A stretch of 48,740 nucleotides of DNA. It comes from Arcanobacterium sp. (lineage in GTDB: Bacteria; Actinomycetota; Actinomycetes; Actinomycetales; Actinomycetaceae). Below are positions 27,702 through 37,946 of this stretch, one piece after another. A program made the position numbers and the translations under genes. Position 1 is the stretch's first letter. Every line of letters begins with the position of its first letter. Below the pieces are notes generated by a model that ran no database searches, was not told the DNA's origin, and saw nothing but the letters and a program-made list of their open reading frames with translations. The stretch spans positions 1 to 48,740 of the forward strand of contig JALFZJ010000030.1 of assembly GCA_022783665.1 (NCBI GenBank), in the 5' to 3' direction.

Positions 27702-28636
27702 TATTCACGCCCTAAATCTCGGTGAATTGTGCGCGTGTGAAAACCCCGCTCGCGCAGTTGACGCGAGATTTCTTCCGTAAGCGCCACAGATCGATGTTTC
27801 CCGCCGGTGCAACCAATGGCAATCGTCAAATTGTTCTTCAGCTGCGTCTTAAACCCCTCAATGAGCGAAGAGATAAGCTCGGTGTAGTGATCTGCGAAGC
27901 TTTGAGCACCATCAACACCAAGCACAAAATCGCGCACTGGAGCGTCTTTACCTGTGAGGTGGCGCAGTTCGTGCACCCAGTATGGGTTGGGCAGGAATCT
28001 CACATCGGCCACGTAGTTTGCATCCAAGGGCAAGCCGTACTTAAACCCGAACGACATCACCGTCAGCATAGCCTCTTCGGCGCTGGAGCCAACGAGCTCT
28101 TTAATACGCCGCGCCAGATCGTGAACCGACATGTCGGTAGTGTCAATCACCGCATCGGCGCGTGTGCGCAGATCAGCTAAAATATCGCGTTCTTTGGCGA
28201 TACCATCGAGAAGCCTGCCGCCTTCTTGGAGAGGATGAGGGCGGCGCACATTTTCATAACGTCTCACAAGCTCAGCATCGGATGCGTCGAGGAAAATCAG
28301 TCGGTAGCTGATACTCTGCGTCCGGAGCTGGCCAATAACGTCAATAAGATCGGTGAAAAAACTGCGCGAGCGCACGTCTACCACGCACGCAAGTTTATTC
28401 GCAGCGGACGTCTCGATAAGCCCGGCAACCGCCGTCAATAACCGTGGAGGTAAGTTATCGATAACATACCAGCCAATATCTTCAAGGGTGGCTGCCGCCT
28501 GACTGCGCCCCGCGCCAGACATTCCCGTGATGATAATGATTTCGGCATTCGATGCCACCACCGCGGCTTGCGCATCAAGAGTAGAAATGCCGATGGGAAT
28601 CTCGGATGTATCGTTGATGTTACGTGTCTCACCCAT
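27701..28636 (-). CDS. rapZ: RapZ/YvcJ-family nucleotide-binding protein
   Basis: The 311-residue product has a P-loop GMSGAGRS (Arg where most family members have Lys), IGWYVIDNLPP, and a C-terminal domain with GCTGGKHRSVAL. RapZ in E. coli directs decay of the GlmZ small RNA and thus amino-sugar synthesis. In Gram-positive bacteria YvcJ has nucleotide-hydrolysing activity but no GlmZ exists, so the function here is open. It lies between uvrC (4 bases away) and yvcK (1-base overlap), the typical cluster. Confidence 0.94.
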   Translation of the reverse strand: MGETRNINDTSEIPIGISTLDAQAAVVASNAEIIIITGMSGAGRSQAAATLEDIGWYVIDNLPPRLLTAVAGLIETSAANKLACVVDVRSRSFFTDLIDVIGQLRTQSISYRLIFLDASDAELVRRYENVRRPHPLQEGGRLLDGIAKERDILADLRTRADAVIDTTDMSVHDLARRIKELVGSSAEEAMLTVMSFGFKYGLPLDANYVADVRFLPNPYWVHELRHLTGKDAPVRDFVLGVDGAQSFADHYTELISSLIEGFKTQLKNNLTIAIGCTGGKHRSVALTEEISRQLRERGFHTRTIHRDLGRE

Positions 28637-28640
28637 ACAT

Positions 28641-30623
28641 TTATGCTACATCATGAAGTGCTGCATAGATCGTCTGGGCAAGCACCGGCCCGATCCCAGC
28701 AACCTCTTGAAGCTCCTGCTCCGTTGCTTCCTTCATTCGTTTCACAGAGCCGAAATGTTTAATGAGTGCCTTCTGTTTTGCTGGGCCTAGCCCCTCGATC
28801 GAATCGAGAGTGCTGCGAAGCATTCCCTTGCCTCTCTTGTTGCGATGAAATGTGATCGCAAAACGGTGCGACTCATCGCGCAAGTATTGGAGCAGCCGCA
28901 AAGCAGGCGAGGTTCTGGGTAAAATCACGGGAAACTCTTCCCCTGGAATCCACACTTCCTCGAGGCGTTTAGCAAGCCCCACAAGCATCACATCTACCCC
29001 GAGTTCGTCAACGACTCGCTGTGCAGCATTAACTTGCGGCAAACCGCCGTCTACCACAATGAGATCAGGCTTATACGCAAAGCGTTTGAGCTCGGTGATC
29101 TCCTGCGGATGAGGAATGTGCGCGGTGTTACCATGTGCCATCTCTTCTTCATGGTCAAGCAAGGCTTGTAGGCGCAAAAGACGCCGGCGCAACACTTCTT
29201 CCATTGCTGCAGTATCGTCTCGGGCGCCAGTTCCGTTTTCACCTCGCACAGTAAAATGGCGATACTCTTTCTTTTTCGGCGCGCCGTCTTCAAACACCAC
29301 CATCGAAGCCACCTGATAAGTGCCCTGGGTGTGCGAAATATCGAATCCTTCAATTCGTAAAGGTGCGCGCTTGAGATGAAGACCCACGCGCAGTTCTTCG
29401 AGTGCTTGTGATCGTTCGGTCAGGTCTCCTACACGTTGAAGCTTATGGCGCTGCATGGCCTGCACGGCATTGGTGTGCACTGTTTCCATCAAGGCAGCTT
29501 TCTTGCCACGTTGAGGTGATACGATGCGCACCGGCCTCGTACGAATTGAGCTCAGCCACTGCTCTAGCTCTGTTCTTTCGGCAGGCATCTGAGGAAGCCA
29601 GATCTCTTTGGGGATGGCAGACGTCGCAGTGTGGGCTACGTCGTCTACAGACTTTGCATCCGAGTCGCGTTTCGTGCTGGCAACGCCGTCATATCCGCCA
29701 TACACTTGCAAGATCAATTGAGAAAGTAGCTCGGGTACGTCCAGTGTTTCTACGTCGCTTACCCATCCGCGTTGGCCGCGTATTCTTCCTGCACGCACGT
29801 AGAATACCTGCACCGAGACTTCGATTTCGTCTACCTCAATGCCGAAAATATCGGCATCAAGATCCACACCTAGAGCTACCGTGTTCTTCTCGGCGATAGT
29901 GCGAAGTGCCTGGGCTTGGTCACGCAACCGTGCGGCGTCTTCGAAACGCTGCTCGCTAGCTGCACGCTTCATCTCGTCGGTTTTGCTGGCGATCATCTCC
30001 TCGCCGGTACTATCAAGGAAGCGCACAAGATCGTTGACGATGGCGCGATGTTCCTGCGCGCTCACCCGCCCAACGCACGGAGCCACGCATAGCCCGATAT
30101 AGCCGTTAAGGCATGGGCGCCCAGTGCGTTGAGCACTATTGAATACGCCTTTCGTACAGGTGCGGATAGGGAATACTTTTTGCAATAGATCCACGCTTTC
30201 GCGCACCGCCCACACCTTGGTGTAAGGCCCGTAGTATTTGTTGCCCTTGCGGTGAGACGAACGTGTGATGAGCATCCGAGGATACTCTTCGGCAGTGGTA
30301 ATCGCGAGATACGGATAGGATTTATCATCGCGATACATGACGTTGAAGCGTGGCTCGAACTCTTTGATCCAGGCATATTCGAGAGTGAGTGCTTCGATCT
30401 CCGACTTCACCACCACCCAGACGACTCGTTCAGCGGTAAACACCATTTGGCGCGTACGGGGGTGGAGCCGATCGGGCGACTGGAAGTAGTTGCTTAAGCG
30501 GTTGCGAAGATTCTTGGCTTTGCCAACATAGATGACGCGCCCTTCGGGGTCAATGAACCGATACACTCCAGGCTCGGTGGGAATATCTCGCGTCTTCGGC
30601 CGATAGCTTTGAGGGTCTGCCAT
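28641..30623 (-). CDS. uvrC: Excinuclease ABC subunit C
   Basis: UvrC makes both incisions in nucleotide-excision repair. The product shows the GIY-YIG domain (PGVYRFIDPEGRVIYVGKAK, residues 18-37), a UVR motif region near residue 210, the RNase H-like domain with IEGFDISHTQGT and DLIVVDGG, and tandem helix-hairpin-helix motifs at the C-terminus. The open frame runs 46 codons further upstream into uvrA. The conserved start is the ATG at 30623, one base after the uvrA stop, giving 660 residues. uvrA-uvrC are therefore adjacent and probably co-transcribed. Confidence 0.96.
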   Translation of the reverse strand: MADPQSYRPKTRDIPTEPGVYRFIDPEGRVIYVGKAKNLRNRLSNYFQSPDRLHPRTRQMVFTAERVVWVVVKSEIEALTLEYAWIKEFEPRFNVMYRDDKSYPYLAITTAEEYPRMLITRSSHRKGNKYYGPYTKVWAVRESVDLLQKVFPIRTCTKGVFNSAQRTGRPCLNGYIGLCVAPCVGRVSAQEHRAIVNDLVRFLDSTGEEMIASKTDEMKRAASEQRFEDAARLRDQAQALRTIAEKNTVALGVDLDADIFGIEVDEIEVSVQVFYVRAGRIRGQRGWVSDVETLDVPELLSQLILQVYGGYDGVASTKRDSDAKSVDDVAHTATSAIPKEIWLPQMPAERTELEQWLSSIRTRPVRIVSPQRGKKAALMETVHTNAVQAMQRHKLQRVGDLTERSQALEELRVGLHLKRAPLRIEGFDISHTQGTYQVASMVVFEDGAPKKKEYRHFTVRGENGTGARDDTAAMEEVLRRRLLRLQALLDHEEEMAHGNTAHIPHPQEITELKRFAYKPDLIVVDGGLPQVNAAQRVVDELGVDVMLVGLAKRLEEVWIPGEEFPVILPRTSPALRLLQYLRDESHRFAITFHRNKRGKGMLRSTLDSIEGLGPAKQKALIKHFGSVKRMKEATEQELQEVAGIGPVLAQTIYAALHDVA

Positions 30624-30624
30624 A

Positions 30625-33489
30625 TCAGATCGTGCCTGCGCGCTCCAACAGGGGTTTAAGGAACTGGCCGGTATAGGATTCGGCCACTGCGGCCACATGC
30701 TCAGGGGTACCTTCTGCCACCACAAGGCCACCGCCTTTGCCGCCTTCAGGGCCAAGATCAATCACCCAATCGGCTGACTTGATCACGTCCAGATTGTGTT
30801 CGATCACGATAACAGTATTGCCTTTATCTACCAAGCCTTGAAGCACTTGAAGGAGTTTTCGCACGTCTTCAAAGTGCAATCCAGTAGTCGGTTCATCAAG
30901 CACGTACACGGTACGTCCCGTTGAGCGCTTGTGTAGTTCAGATGCAAGTTTGACGCGTTGCGCTTCCCCTCCTGAGAGGGTGGTCGCTGGCTGGCCGAGG
31001 CGCACATATCCCAACCCCACAGACTCAAGCACCTCGAGATATTTGTTGATGCGCCCAACCGCGCCGAAGAAGTCTTTTGCCTCAGCAATCGTCATATTGA
31101 GCACTTCAGATACATTCTTGCCTTTGTAATGCACCTCGAGAGTCTCGCGATTGTAGCGTGCTCCGTGGCAGACTTCGCATGGCACGTAGACGTCTGGCAA
31201 AAAGTTCATTTCGATTTTGATTGTGCCGTCGCCTTTGCACGCTTCGCACCGCCCACCTTTTACGTTGAAGGAGAACCGCCCTGGGCCATACCCACGCACT
31301 TTGGCTTCCGGCGTCTGCGCAAATAGCGTGCGAATTGGATCCCACATCCCCGTATAGGTGGCGGGATTGGATCGCGGGGTGCGCCCAATCGGGCTCTGAT
31401 CGACGTGTACGACCTTATCGAGATCCTCGATGCCCGTCACGCGCTTGTGTTTGCCGGGGAGGTGGCGGGCATTGTTCAGTTTGTTGGCGAGTACTTCGTA
31501 GAGAATAGTGTTCACGAGAGATGATTTACCCGAGCCCGATACGCCCGTAACGGCGGTGAACAGCCCGATTGGGAATGAGACGTCGATACCGCGCAGATTG
31601 TTCTCTTGCGCTCCGATCACCCGGATTTGCGCCGTCTTTTTCGGTGTGCGGCGTTTGCGAGGCACGGCGATCTCGCGTTTGCCGCTAAGGTAAGCACCAG
31701 TGATCGAGGTATCGGCCCCAGCGAGCCCTGACGGTGGGCCTGAGTATACGACTTCCCCGCCGTGTTCACCTGCTCCTGGGCCGATGTCGAGTACCCAGTC
31801 TGCGCGCCGGATCGTATCTTCGTCGTGCTCGACGACGACGAGAGTATTTCCGAGGTCTCGGAGGTTTTCCAATGCGCCTAAGAGCATTTCGTTATCTCGT
31901 TGGTGGAGGCCAATCGAGGGTTCATCGAGTACATAGAGCACGCCGACGAGCCCTGAACCGATTTGTGTGGCGAGGCGAATGCGCTGCGCTTCCCCACCAG
32001 ATAATGAGCCAGCTGAGCGCGCGAGCGTGAGGTAGGATAGACCGACCGTCACCATGAACCGAAGGCGCTCAAGGATTTCTTTCATCACCTGCGCGGCAAT
32101 CTTGGTAGCGCGTTCGTCGAGCTGAATCTGCTCAAGATAATCCAATGCCTCTGAAATAGATAGATTCGTGAGCTCAGAAATATTGAGCTCGCCGATCCGC
32201 ACTGCAAGCACCTCGGGTTTCAGGCGTGCACCTTTACAGACGGGGCATGGAACGTCGCGCATGAAGCCCGAGTAGCGATCACGGCTCCAATCCGAATCGG
32301 TTTCCTCATATTTGCGCCTCACGAAGTGCAGGACTCCCTCAAATCCTTGCGAATACATCCGTTCGCGCCCCCACCGGTTGCGGTAGGTCATTTTCACTTC
32401 GAAATCATGGCCTTCAAGGATGGCGTCTTTGGCATCGTCTGGAAGCGATTGCCATGGATCGTCGAGTGAAAACCCGAGATCTTTACCGAGGCTTTCGAGT
32501 TGGCGCATGTGATATTCGCGTGCTTGCGCGGAAGCAGTCACAGCCCAAGGCACAATGGCGCCGTCGGCAATTGAGAGAGTTTCATCTGGGATGACGAGGC
32601 TGGGATCCACTTGCGTCTTAAACCCAATACCGTCGCATTCAGGGCAGGCGCCGTAGGGTGCATTGAATGAGAATGTGCGCGGCTCGATTTCTTCGAGCTC
32701 AAGTGGGTGATCGTTGGGGCATGCGCGTTTTTCAGAAAATCGGCGTTCTTTAGCGGGATCTGCGACGTCACGGTCTACAAAGTCGATAATGACGACGCCA
32801 CGCGTGAGCTGCAGGGCCTTTTCTACCGAGTCGTTAATGCGTGATCGGGATTTGTGGGCAACCTTGAGGCGATCCACCACCACTTCAATAGTATGTTTCT
32901 TCGTTTTCGCCAGCGGCGGCACTTCGGCTAGTTGGAATACGGCGCCGTCTACCCGTACGCGAGAATAGCCATCGGCTTGCAGTTCTTTAAGCAGCTCGAG
33001 ATGCTCGCCCTTGCGCCCACGAACTACTGGCGCCAGCACCTGGAAGCGTGTACCTTCCTCGCCAGCCAGGAGGCGATTGACGATCTGTTCGGCGCTTTGC
33101 GCCTCGATCTTTTCACCACACACGGGGCAATACTGTGTGCCGGCGCGGGCATACAGCAGGCGTAGGTAGTCGTAGATCTCGGTGATGGTACCCACCGTAG
33201 ATCGTGGGTTGCGGTTCGTGGATTTTTGATCGATAGAGACTGCCGGCGATAGCCCCTCAATGAAATCCACGTCTGGTTTATCCATTTGCCCGAGGAACTG
33301 GCGTGCATAGGAACTGAGCGATTCCACGTAGCGGCGCTGACCTTCAGCAAAGATAGTATCGAAAGCAAGCGAAGATTTGCCTGAGCCTGAAAGGCCGGTG
33401 AACACTACCATTTTTCCGCGCGGTATATCCACAGTCACGTTCTTAAGATTGTGTTCGCGGGCGCCTTGAATATGGATAACGTCATGCAC
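30625..33489 (-). CDS. uvrA: Excinuclease ABC subunit A
   Basis: UvrA is the damage-recognising ABC ATPase of nucleotide-excision repair. The 954-residue product has two ATPase halves: P-loops GLSGSGKSS and GVSGSGKSS, and two LSGGEAQR signatures. Zinc modules are visible as [16 protein letters not shown] and CEACKGDG. The GTG start has no ribosome site, but a promoter lies immediately upstream (33496-33524) whose predicted start point is the GTG itself, so the mRNA is probably leaderless. Confidence 0.97.
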   Translation of the reverse strand: MHDVIHIQGAREHNLKNVTVDIPRGKMVVFTGLSGSGKSSLAFDTIFAEGQRRYVESLSSYARQFLGQMDKPDVDFIEGLSPAVSIDQKSTNRNPRSTVGTITEIYDYLRLLYARAGTQYCPVCGEKIEAQSAEQIVNRLLAGEEGTRFQVLAPVVRGRKGEHLELLKELQADGYSRVRVDGAVFQLAEVPPLAKTKKHTIEVVVDRLKVAHKSRSRINDSVEKALQLTRGVVIIDFVDRDVADPAKERRFSEKRACPNDHPLELEEIEPRTFSFNAPYGACPECDGIGFKTQVDPSLVIPDETLSIADGAIVPWAVTASAQAREYHMRQLESLGKDLGFSLDDPWQSLPDDAKDAILEGHDFEVKMTYRNRWGRERMYSQGFEGVLHFVRRKYEETDSDWSRDRYSGFMRDVPCPVCKGARLKPEVLAVRIGELNISELTNLSISEALDYLEQIQLDERATKIAAQVMKEILERLRFMVTVGLSYLTLARSAGSLSGGEAQRIRLATQIGSGLVGVLYVLDEPSIGLHQRDNEMLLGALENLRDLGNTLVVVEHDEDTIRRADWVLDIGPGAGEHGGEVVYSGPPSGLAGADTSITGAYLSGKREIAVPRKRRTPKKTAQIRVIGAQENNLRGIDVSFPIGLFTAVTGVSGSGKSSLVNTILYEVLANKLNNARHLPGKHKRVTGIEDLDKVVHVDQSPIGRTPRSNPATYTGMWDPIRTLFAQTPEAKVRGYGPGRFSFNVKGGRCEACKGDGTIKIEMNFLPDVYVPCEVCHGARYNRETLEVHYKGKNVSEVLNMTIAEAKDFFGAVGRINKYLEVLESVGLGYVRLGQPATTLSGGEAQRVKLASELHKRSTGRTVYVLDEPTTGLHFEDVRKLLQVLQGLVDKGNTVIVIEHNLDVIKSADWVIDLGPEGGKGGGLVVAEGTPEHVAAVAESYTGQFLKPLLERAGTI

Positions 33490-33495
33490 GCTAAC

Positions 33496-33524
33496 ACTTT
33501 AGCTTTTCACTCAGTTACCGACAA
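33496..33524 (-). promoter_or_regulatory. Promoter of uvrA giving a leaderless transcript
   Basis: On the minus strand TTGTCG (33519-33524) and TAAAGT (33496-33501) are exactly 17 bases apart. Six bases separate the -10 box from the GTG of uvrA, so transcription should begin at or next to the start codon. I see no LexA box (TCGAAC-N4-GTTCGA) here. Confidence 0.55.
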
Positions 33525-33535
33525 CCGCACCACCA

Positions 33536-35369
33536 TCACTCGCCAAGCTGGTTGGCGAAGAGATCTGAGAATTCCCCAGGGGCAGACATCAGCTCGTGGA
33601 AAGTACCCGTCTGTACGATCTTGCCATCTTTCACAACGAGGATATTGTTGATGTTCTTTAGCGTGGACGCGCGGTGGGAGACGACGACAATGATACGTTC
33701 CCGCGCGTGATATTCGAGTTCTTCGAATAGTTCACGTTCGGCTCGCGCATCGATCGCGCTCGTTGGTTCGTCAAGGATCCACACTGGTGAATCTCTCAGT
33801 ATCAGACGAGCAATAGCAAGACGCTGCCATTGCCCACCCGATAATCCGTGCCCATCCCACTGCTCACCGAGTTGTGAGTCGAGCGCATCGGGCAATTCAC
33901 GTACGAATATGTCTGCTCTGGCGCCGGCCAGAGCCTCCCACAAGTCGTTGTCTGTGTAGCGCTCAGCATCATCGACGCCAAGGAGGAGGTTTTGCTTAAT
34001 GGTGAATTCGTAGCGGCCATAGTCTTGGCTTAGTACACTCATATACCGCGCGCGAAAATCAAATGACGTTGAGGTGACGTCTTGCTCTCCGAAAAGCACC
34101 TTGCCTTCGTCTGCCGGGAGTATTCCTTGAAGTACTTTGATCAGGGTTGTTTTGCCTGCCCCCGTTGCTGCCTACTAGCGCCGTTAGGTTCCCTTTCCGT
34201 GCGGTGAGTGATATGCCGTGGAGCACTGGATCGGGCGACTTGGCATACCGTGCAGCAACCGTCTCTAGGCTTATCGACGTGAGCGCCGCGGGGGCATCGG
34301 CGTTTTCCCGGATCACCGCTGTGTGATCATCTGGTCTAAGTGTCAATTCCTTATGAGATGCACTGTCTCCGTGCTCAATTGGCGCCGCACCAGAGTGTTG
34401 CGCATATCGCTCCATATACTGCAGATAATTTCGGATCGCGTTTCCACCTGTGAATAAGCTACCGAGTGTAAAGCCAACTTCGCCTATGGCGAGAGTGCCT
34501 GTTGAAACCCCGATCAGAGCGGCAGAGAGAAGTGCGGCTGGAAGGTTTTCAAAGATCAAGATGATGACGGCGGCGAACAGCAGTGCTACTGATATGGATC
34601 CGGTGATGACGTCGAGCGTCATCCCTGTTCGTTCGAGTCGCATCTCCTGGCGCATAGACGTGCGCTGATAGCGATTTGCTTGAGCCGAAACCTGGTTGCG
34701 TGCACCGTATCCGGCCAACTCTGTGCCCGTCGTCGGGTAATAGAATTGGTCTTCATAGTAGCGTGCGCGCCGTCTACCTTCCGATATCTTTGGCCATGTA
34801 CGAGCATCAATGCGCGCGTATATAGCGGCCGATACTGAGAGTGGAACCAAACATGCCACAATGAGCACAGAAGCCCATACGGAGTAGTCCAGCAATACAA
34901 GAAACAGCGAAACCGCAGTCACGATTGCGCTCACCACAGAAATAAGGGAAATGGGTTGCAATTGCATCCGCCGCTCATCAATTGAGTTGCGGGCAAGGCG
35001 CAGGCTCCGCTGGTGTTCCTCACTCACTAAATCGGTAGGCGGTACGTGCGCAACGATATCGTTCAACTCAGTTACCGCTTTTTGGGAAATCTCGATCTGA
35101 GCTACGCGCTCCCATGCATATGCAACCTGGCGCACAACGAGATAGCCAGCGATCACGACTGCGAGTAGTAATGCGAAAGTAATGCCACGAGTGGTCACAT
35201 GCCCATAGTCGTAACGCGTAATCTTTGAAATGAGAAGCACTTGAAAGCTCGGAAACAGGGCGAGGATGATGCTCAGAAGAATCCCTGCCGTATAGGATCT
35301 CGGCGCAGCTTTAAATGCATACCTCAGACTCCACCCGATTTGTAACTTCGCGCCAATGTTTTTCATCAT
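33536..35369 (-). pseudogene. ABC exporter (fused permease-ATPase) gene with a frameshift in Walker A
   Basis: Two overlapping frames together make one ABC exporter of about 610 residues. The first (34059-35369) carries several transmembrane segments and the start of the nucleotide-binding domain up to LVGSNG. The second (33536-34099) carries the Q-loop SQDYGRYEFT, signature LSGGQWQR, Walker B VWILDEPTS and the H-loop VVSHRAST. The break is a run of five C on the plus strand (34159-34163; five G in the gene). With four G the frame reads GSNGAGKTTLI, a perfect Walker A. As written, no functional ATPase is made. It lies divergent to an unknown secreted protein, and its substrate is unknown. Sequencing error, phase variation or recent inactivation are all possible. 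Confidence 0.85.
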
Positions 35370-35482
35370 TGCTTCCTTTCCCTAGAAGCCCGTGCGCCTT
35401 ATAGCTGCACCTCATAATCAAGATAGTGATCCAAATGATTGGGTGTAATGGAATTATCGTGTTTTGTCTATATGAAGACAGC

Positions 35483-35504
35483 ACACAACCAATGTGCGTT
35501 GTGT
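35483..35504. promoter_or_regulatory. Inverted repeat in the divergent exporter/secreted-protein region
   Basis: ACACAAC and GTTGTGT are mirrored around 8 bases. The site lies in the 297-base, A+T-richer gap between the exporter (minus strand) and the secreted protein (plus strand). It could be an operator serving both. No other gene or clear promoter pair is seen in this gap. Confidence 0.35.
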
Positions 35505-35666
35505 AGACTAGAAGACTAGAGTTATTGGATTTTCGCCCGTAGTGGTAGCAACCGGTGCTAACATAGTCAACTTTAATCACAGTATCCTCGGCGTCACCTA
35601 ATCGACTTTATGGCGCAGGAGACACTACTTTGAAGTTGTGACGAGGCTGTAGTTTAGGAGATAGCT

Positions 35667-36254
35667 GTGTTGTTGCCCAAGAAAGCTCGCTCCGGCGCAT
35701 TTGTTGCCATTCTTTTCACTCTGCTTTCAACCGGAGTGCCCGCTTACGCTGAGACGAATGAGTATCCCGCGGATTTGAGCATCACCACAAGTGACGACTC
35801 CTACGTTGGGGCACTTCTCGACGGCAATGCGGTGCAGTCTAACACTAGAACCGACACCAGCCCTCGTAACGCTGATAGAACAGGTACTCTCGCATTCCGG
35901 GCGAACACCTTCGCCGGAAAAGTCACGGCTCACTACCCGCACAAGTCTGGTAGCCAAGCTTCTGCACATGTGACATGGGAGTTGGTGTGGGGTTCAGCTC
36001 CAAAGCTACGCACAACCTCGGAACTGTGGAGCTATAGCAATGGGAGTTGGGTCAAGCGCGCATCAGCGGACGCGACGGTGTGGCCGTCGAATCTGCAGGG
36101 CGCTTCCGGTCGTGGCAGAGCTGCGGTGGCACGTGCGAACTGCAAGGGGACAAAGAGTACGCGGTGGTACACAGTTGGAAGACTTTATGCTCCGGGTTCG
36201 GCTAAACCATACGGTACGCATCATTCCCCAATCCTAACCTTGAGTTGTGGATAA
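35667..36254 (+). CDS. Secreted protein of unknown function
   Basis: I do not recognise the family. The 195-residue product starts with a clear Sec signal peptide: basic PKKARSG, a hydrophobic core AFVAILFTLLSTGVP and a cleavage site AYA-ET around residue 28. The mature part (about 167 residues) is rich in Ser, Thr, Gly, Trp and Tyr, suggesting a beta-rich extracellular domain. It contains exactly two cysteines (ANCKG and LSCG near the end), which could form a disulfide. There is no lipobox, sortase motif or second membrane segment. The GTG start has an AGGAG ribosome site 7 bases upstream. Its stop overlaps the next start, so the two proteins are probably made together. Confidence 0.8.
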   Translation: MLLPKKARSGAFVAILFTLLSTGVPAYAETNEYPADLSITTSDDSYVGALLDGNAVQSNTRTDTSPRNADRTGTLAFRANTFAGKVTAHYPHKSGSQASAHVTWELVWGSAPKLRTTSELWSYSNGSWVKRASADATVWPSNLQGASGRGRAAVARANCKGTKSTRWYTVGRLYAPGSAKPYGTHHSPILTLSCG

Positions 36255-36937
36255 TGCCCATGCAGGATATTCCAATTGTAATTGAGCTGAGTGCAGCGTT
36301 TGTGCCAGCCGAGCAGTCCGATCTGCGGGACCTACGGGAGCTTCTCCGAGGTCTTTCTGCTGATCTTGGATATGATCCGCAGCTTGATGAAGGCAACGAG
36401 TTTCTGTGGGCTTTTCATGATGCGACTTTCGCCCGTGTGCCTGGGGATTCTTCACTGGTTACGATCACAGTGTTAGCCACTATCGCATACCAGCATTCTC
36501 GTGTGCTTGTTCCACTCATATTTTGGGTATGCCAGTCGGTGGAGATTTTGGGAACGTTCGATTTGGGCGCGATAACTGTGAGCTATTCAGAGGGATATGA
36601 CCACGTGTGGCCTCGGCGTTATTCCAGGCACATGGCGCCACCTCCAAGCCCTAGCCAGTCTCCGTTTACTCTTGAAGTTGAACTGCCTACTGAATATAAC
36701 GATCAAAAGCTTCGCGAGCGCATCGAAAGAATCGGCCGACTCCCTTTTCCCGGATTCAGTATCGATTCTGCCTTACCGCTTCACCACTCAGTCACGACGT
36801 CCACTCCCATAACAGGTAACTGGTGGCAACTCACTGGATATCTGGATACGTGGAACTACCTCGAAATTGGTTATCTGATGAACACTATTCAGGAAATGAT
36901 TCCCGACGTGAAGAAAACTCGCCTTATCCGCAGGTGA
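36254..36937 (+). CDS. Hypothetical protein coupled to the upstream secreted protein
   Basis: I do not recognise the family. The likely start is the ATG at 36254, sharing its A with the preceding TAA (TAATG); an ATG two codons later is the alternative. The 227-residue product has no signal peptide and only one weakly hydrophobic stretch (VLVPLIFWVCQSVEILG near residue 85), so it is probably cytoplasmic or membrane-associated. A proline-rich segment (MAPPPSPSQSPFT) divides two halves, and the C-terminus is rich in Trp and Tyr and ends basic. The coupling suggests a partner, chaperone or immunity role for the secreted protein, which is only inference. Confidence 0.72.
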   Translation: MPMQDIPIVIELSAAFVPAEQSDLRDLRELLRGLSADLGYDPQLDEGNEFLWAFHDATFARVPGDSSLVTITVLATIAYQHSRVLVPLIFWVCQSVEILGTFDLGAITVSYSEGYDHVWPRRYSRHMAPPPSPSQSPFTLEVELPTEYNDQKLRERIERIGRLPFPGFSIDSALPLHHSVTTSTPITGNWWQLTGYLDTWNYLEIGYLMNTIQEMIPDVKKTRLIRR

Positions 36938-36970
36938 ATTCTAAGAGCTATCGAAGCGGCAACGAATCTG

Positions 36971-37474
36971 CTATGCCCACTGTGTTCCCTCGTGGCCTGG
37001 GCGGTACCAGTCACCTGATCGGCCGCCGGCTTTGTGGATGATTCTGCATTCGGTGATCTCTGCGCTGCGATCTACGCCTTTCACCATATCTACGATGGCG
37101 AGAGCTGCTACACAGACGGCAGTCAATGCCTCCATCTCCACACCCGTACGATCCGCCGTCTTTACCGTAGCGCTGATCGCTACATGATCATCTTCGAGGC
37201 GAAGATTCACCTCGGCCCCATGTACCCCGATCGTATGGGCGAGCGGAAGAAGCTCTGGCACGCGTTTAGCCGCCTGTATGCCAGCAATACGCGCCACAGC
37301 GAGCACATCACCTTTAGGTACAGTTCCCTCACGAAGAGCACTGATCACCTGCGTCGAGCACATCACTTTGCCGACTGCAGTCGCAGTACGTGCCGTAGGT
37401 TGCTTGGCCGTGACGTCTACCATGTAGGCTGAACCAGCCTCATTGAGGTGCGTGAATTTCACTGAATTATCCAT
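36971..37474 (-). CDS. moaC: Cyclic pyranopterin monophosphate synthase MoaC
   Basis: MoaC makes the cyclic pyranopterin of the molybdenum cofactor. The 167-residue product is full length. It shows VGKVMCSTQVISAL, the active-site histidine in LPLAHTI, TGVEMEALTAV and DMVKGVDRSAEI with the catalytic Asp and Lys. The usual PLCHP around the active histidine is changed to PLAHT, but the histidine is kept. moaC starts two bases after the remnant moeA frame ends. No other cofactor gene is intact in the window, so its usefulness here is uncertain. Confidence 0.92.
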   Translation of the reverse strand: MDNSVKFTHLNEAGSAYMVDVTAKQPTARTATAVGKVMCSTQVISALREGTVPKGDVLAVARIAGIQAAKRVPELLPLAHTIGVHGAEVNLRLEDDHVAISATVKTADRTGVEMEALTAVCVAALAIVDMVKGVDRSAEITECRIIHKAGGRSGDWYRPGHEGTQWA

Positions 37475-37476
37475 CG

Positions 37477-37946
37477 TTACAACTCCGTATCGTTGAGTTT
37501 CATGATACGCACAACGCTTCCAGTTTCGATCCTTTCAACCTCAGCAGGCGTGACGGCAAGAAGTTCGGCGGAGGGGAAGTCAACATATTCTCGGCCTGCC
37601 CACCCACCGTATCTTCAACCTTCAGTACGCTGTCGGCTCCAGCTGGCAGAGGTGCTCCCGTCATAATACGAATCGCGCTGTGAGGTTCAAGCGTGAGAGA
37701 CGGCGCCGCTCCAGCAGGAACGTCCGCCTGCACCCGTAGCGTGGTACCCGGCGTGACGTCTTTCGCTCGAACGGCAAAGCCATCCATTGCAGAATTTGTA
37801 AAGGGTGGGATTGGGATGCGGGCGTGAACATCTTCTGCAAGCACAAGGGATCGAGCCTCGTGGATAGGAACTCTGCGTGCAGCCAGTGGAGTAGCCACAG
37901 ATAACACATCAGTGTAGTGCTGCTCAATAGTTTTGAAACTAGCCAT
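37477..37946 (-). pseudogene. moeA: moeA with a large internal deletion and frameshift
   Basis: MoeA inserts molybdenum into molybdopterin and is normally about 400 residues. Here residues 1-113 are well preserved (FTNSAMDGFAVRA, AIRIMTGAPLPAGADSVLKV) and then continue out of frame to a stop at 37500. Another frame, ending at TAA 37477-37479, reads SAELLAVTPAEVERIETG and VVRIMKLNDTEL, which looks like the last strand region of MoeA domain IV. The middle, including the catalytic domain III, is gone. The simplest reading is a deletion of roughly 700 bases that joined the two ends out of frame. The N-terminal ATG is preceded by a GGGG ribosome site. Confidence 0.75.

Noticed and set aside
30624-30761. 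Extended N-terminus of UvrC (46 extra residues)
   Set aside because: The extension is out-of-frame uvrA sequence; the conserved UvrC start is the ATG at 30623.
33519-33527. TTGTCGGT upstream of uvrA as a PafBC-type (RecA-NDp) promoter element
   Set aside because: The -10 box is too far away for that motif (it needs about 11 bases after TTGTCR, here 17); it fits an ordinary -35 box instead.
35311-35580. 89-residue minus-strand frame spanning the exporter start and its upstream region
   Set aside because: It overlaps the exporter N-terminus in another frame, has atypical composition and no ribosome site.
37034-37432. 132-residue open frame opposite moaC
   Set aside because: moaC on the other strand is a clear family member with all key motifs; the shadow has no ribosome site or domain.
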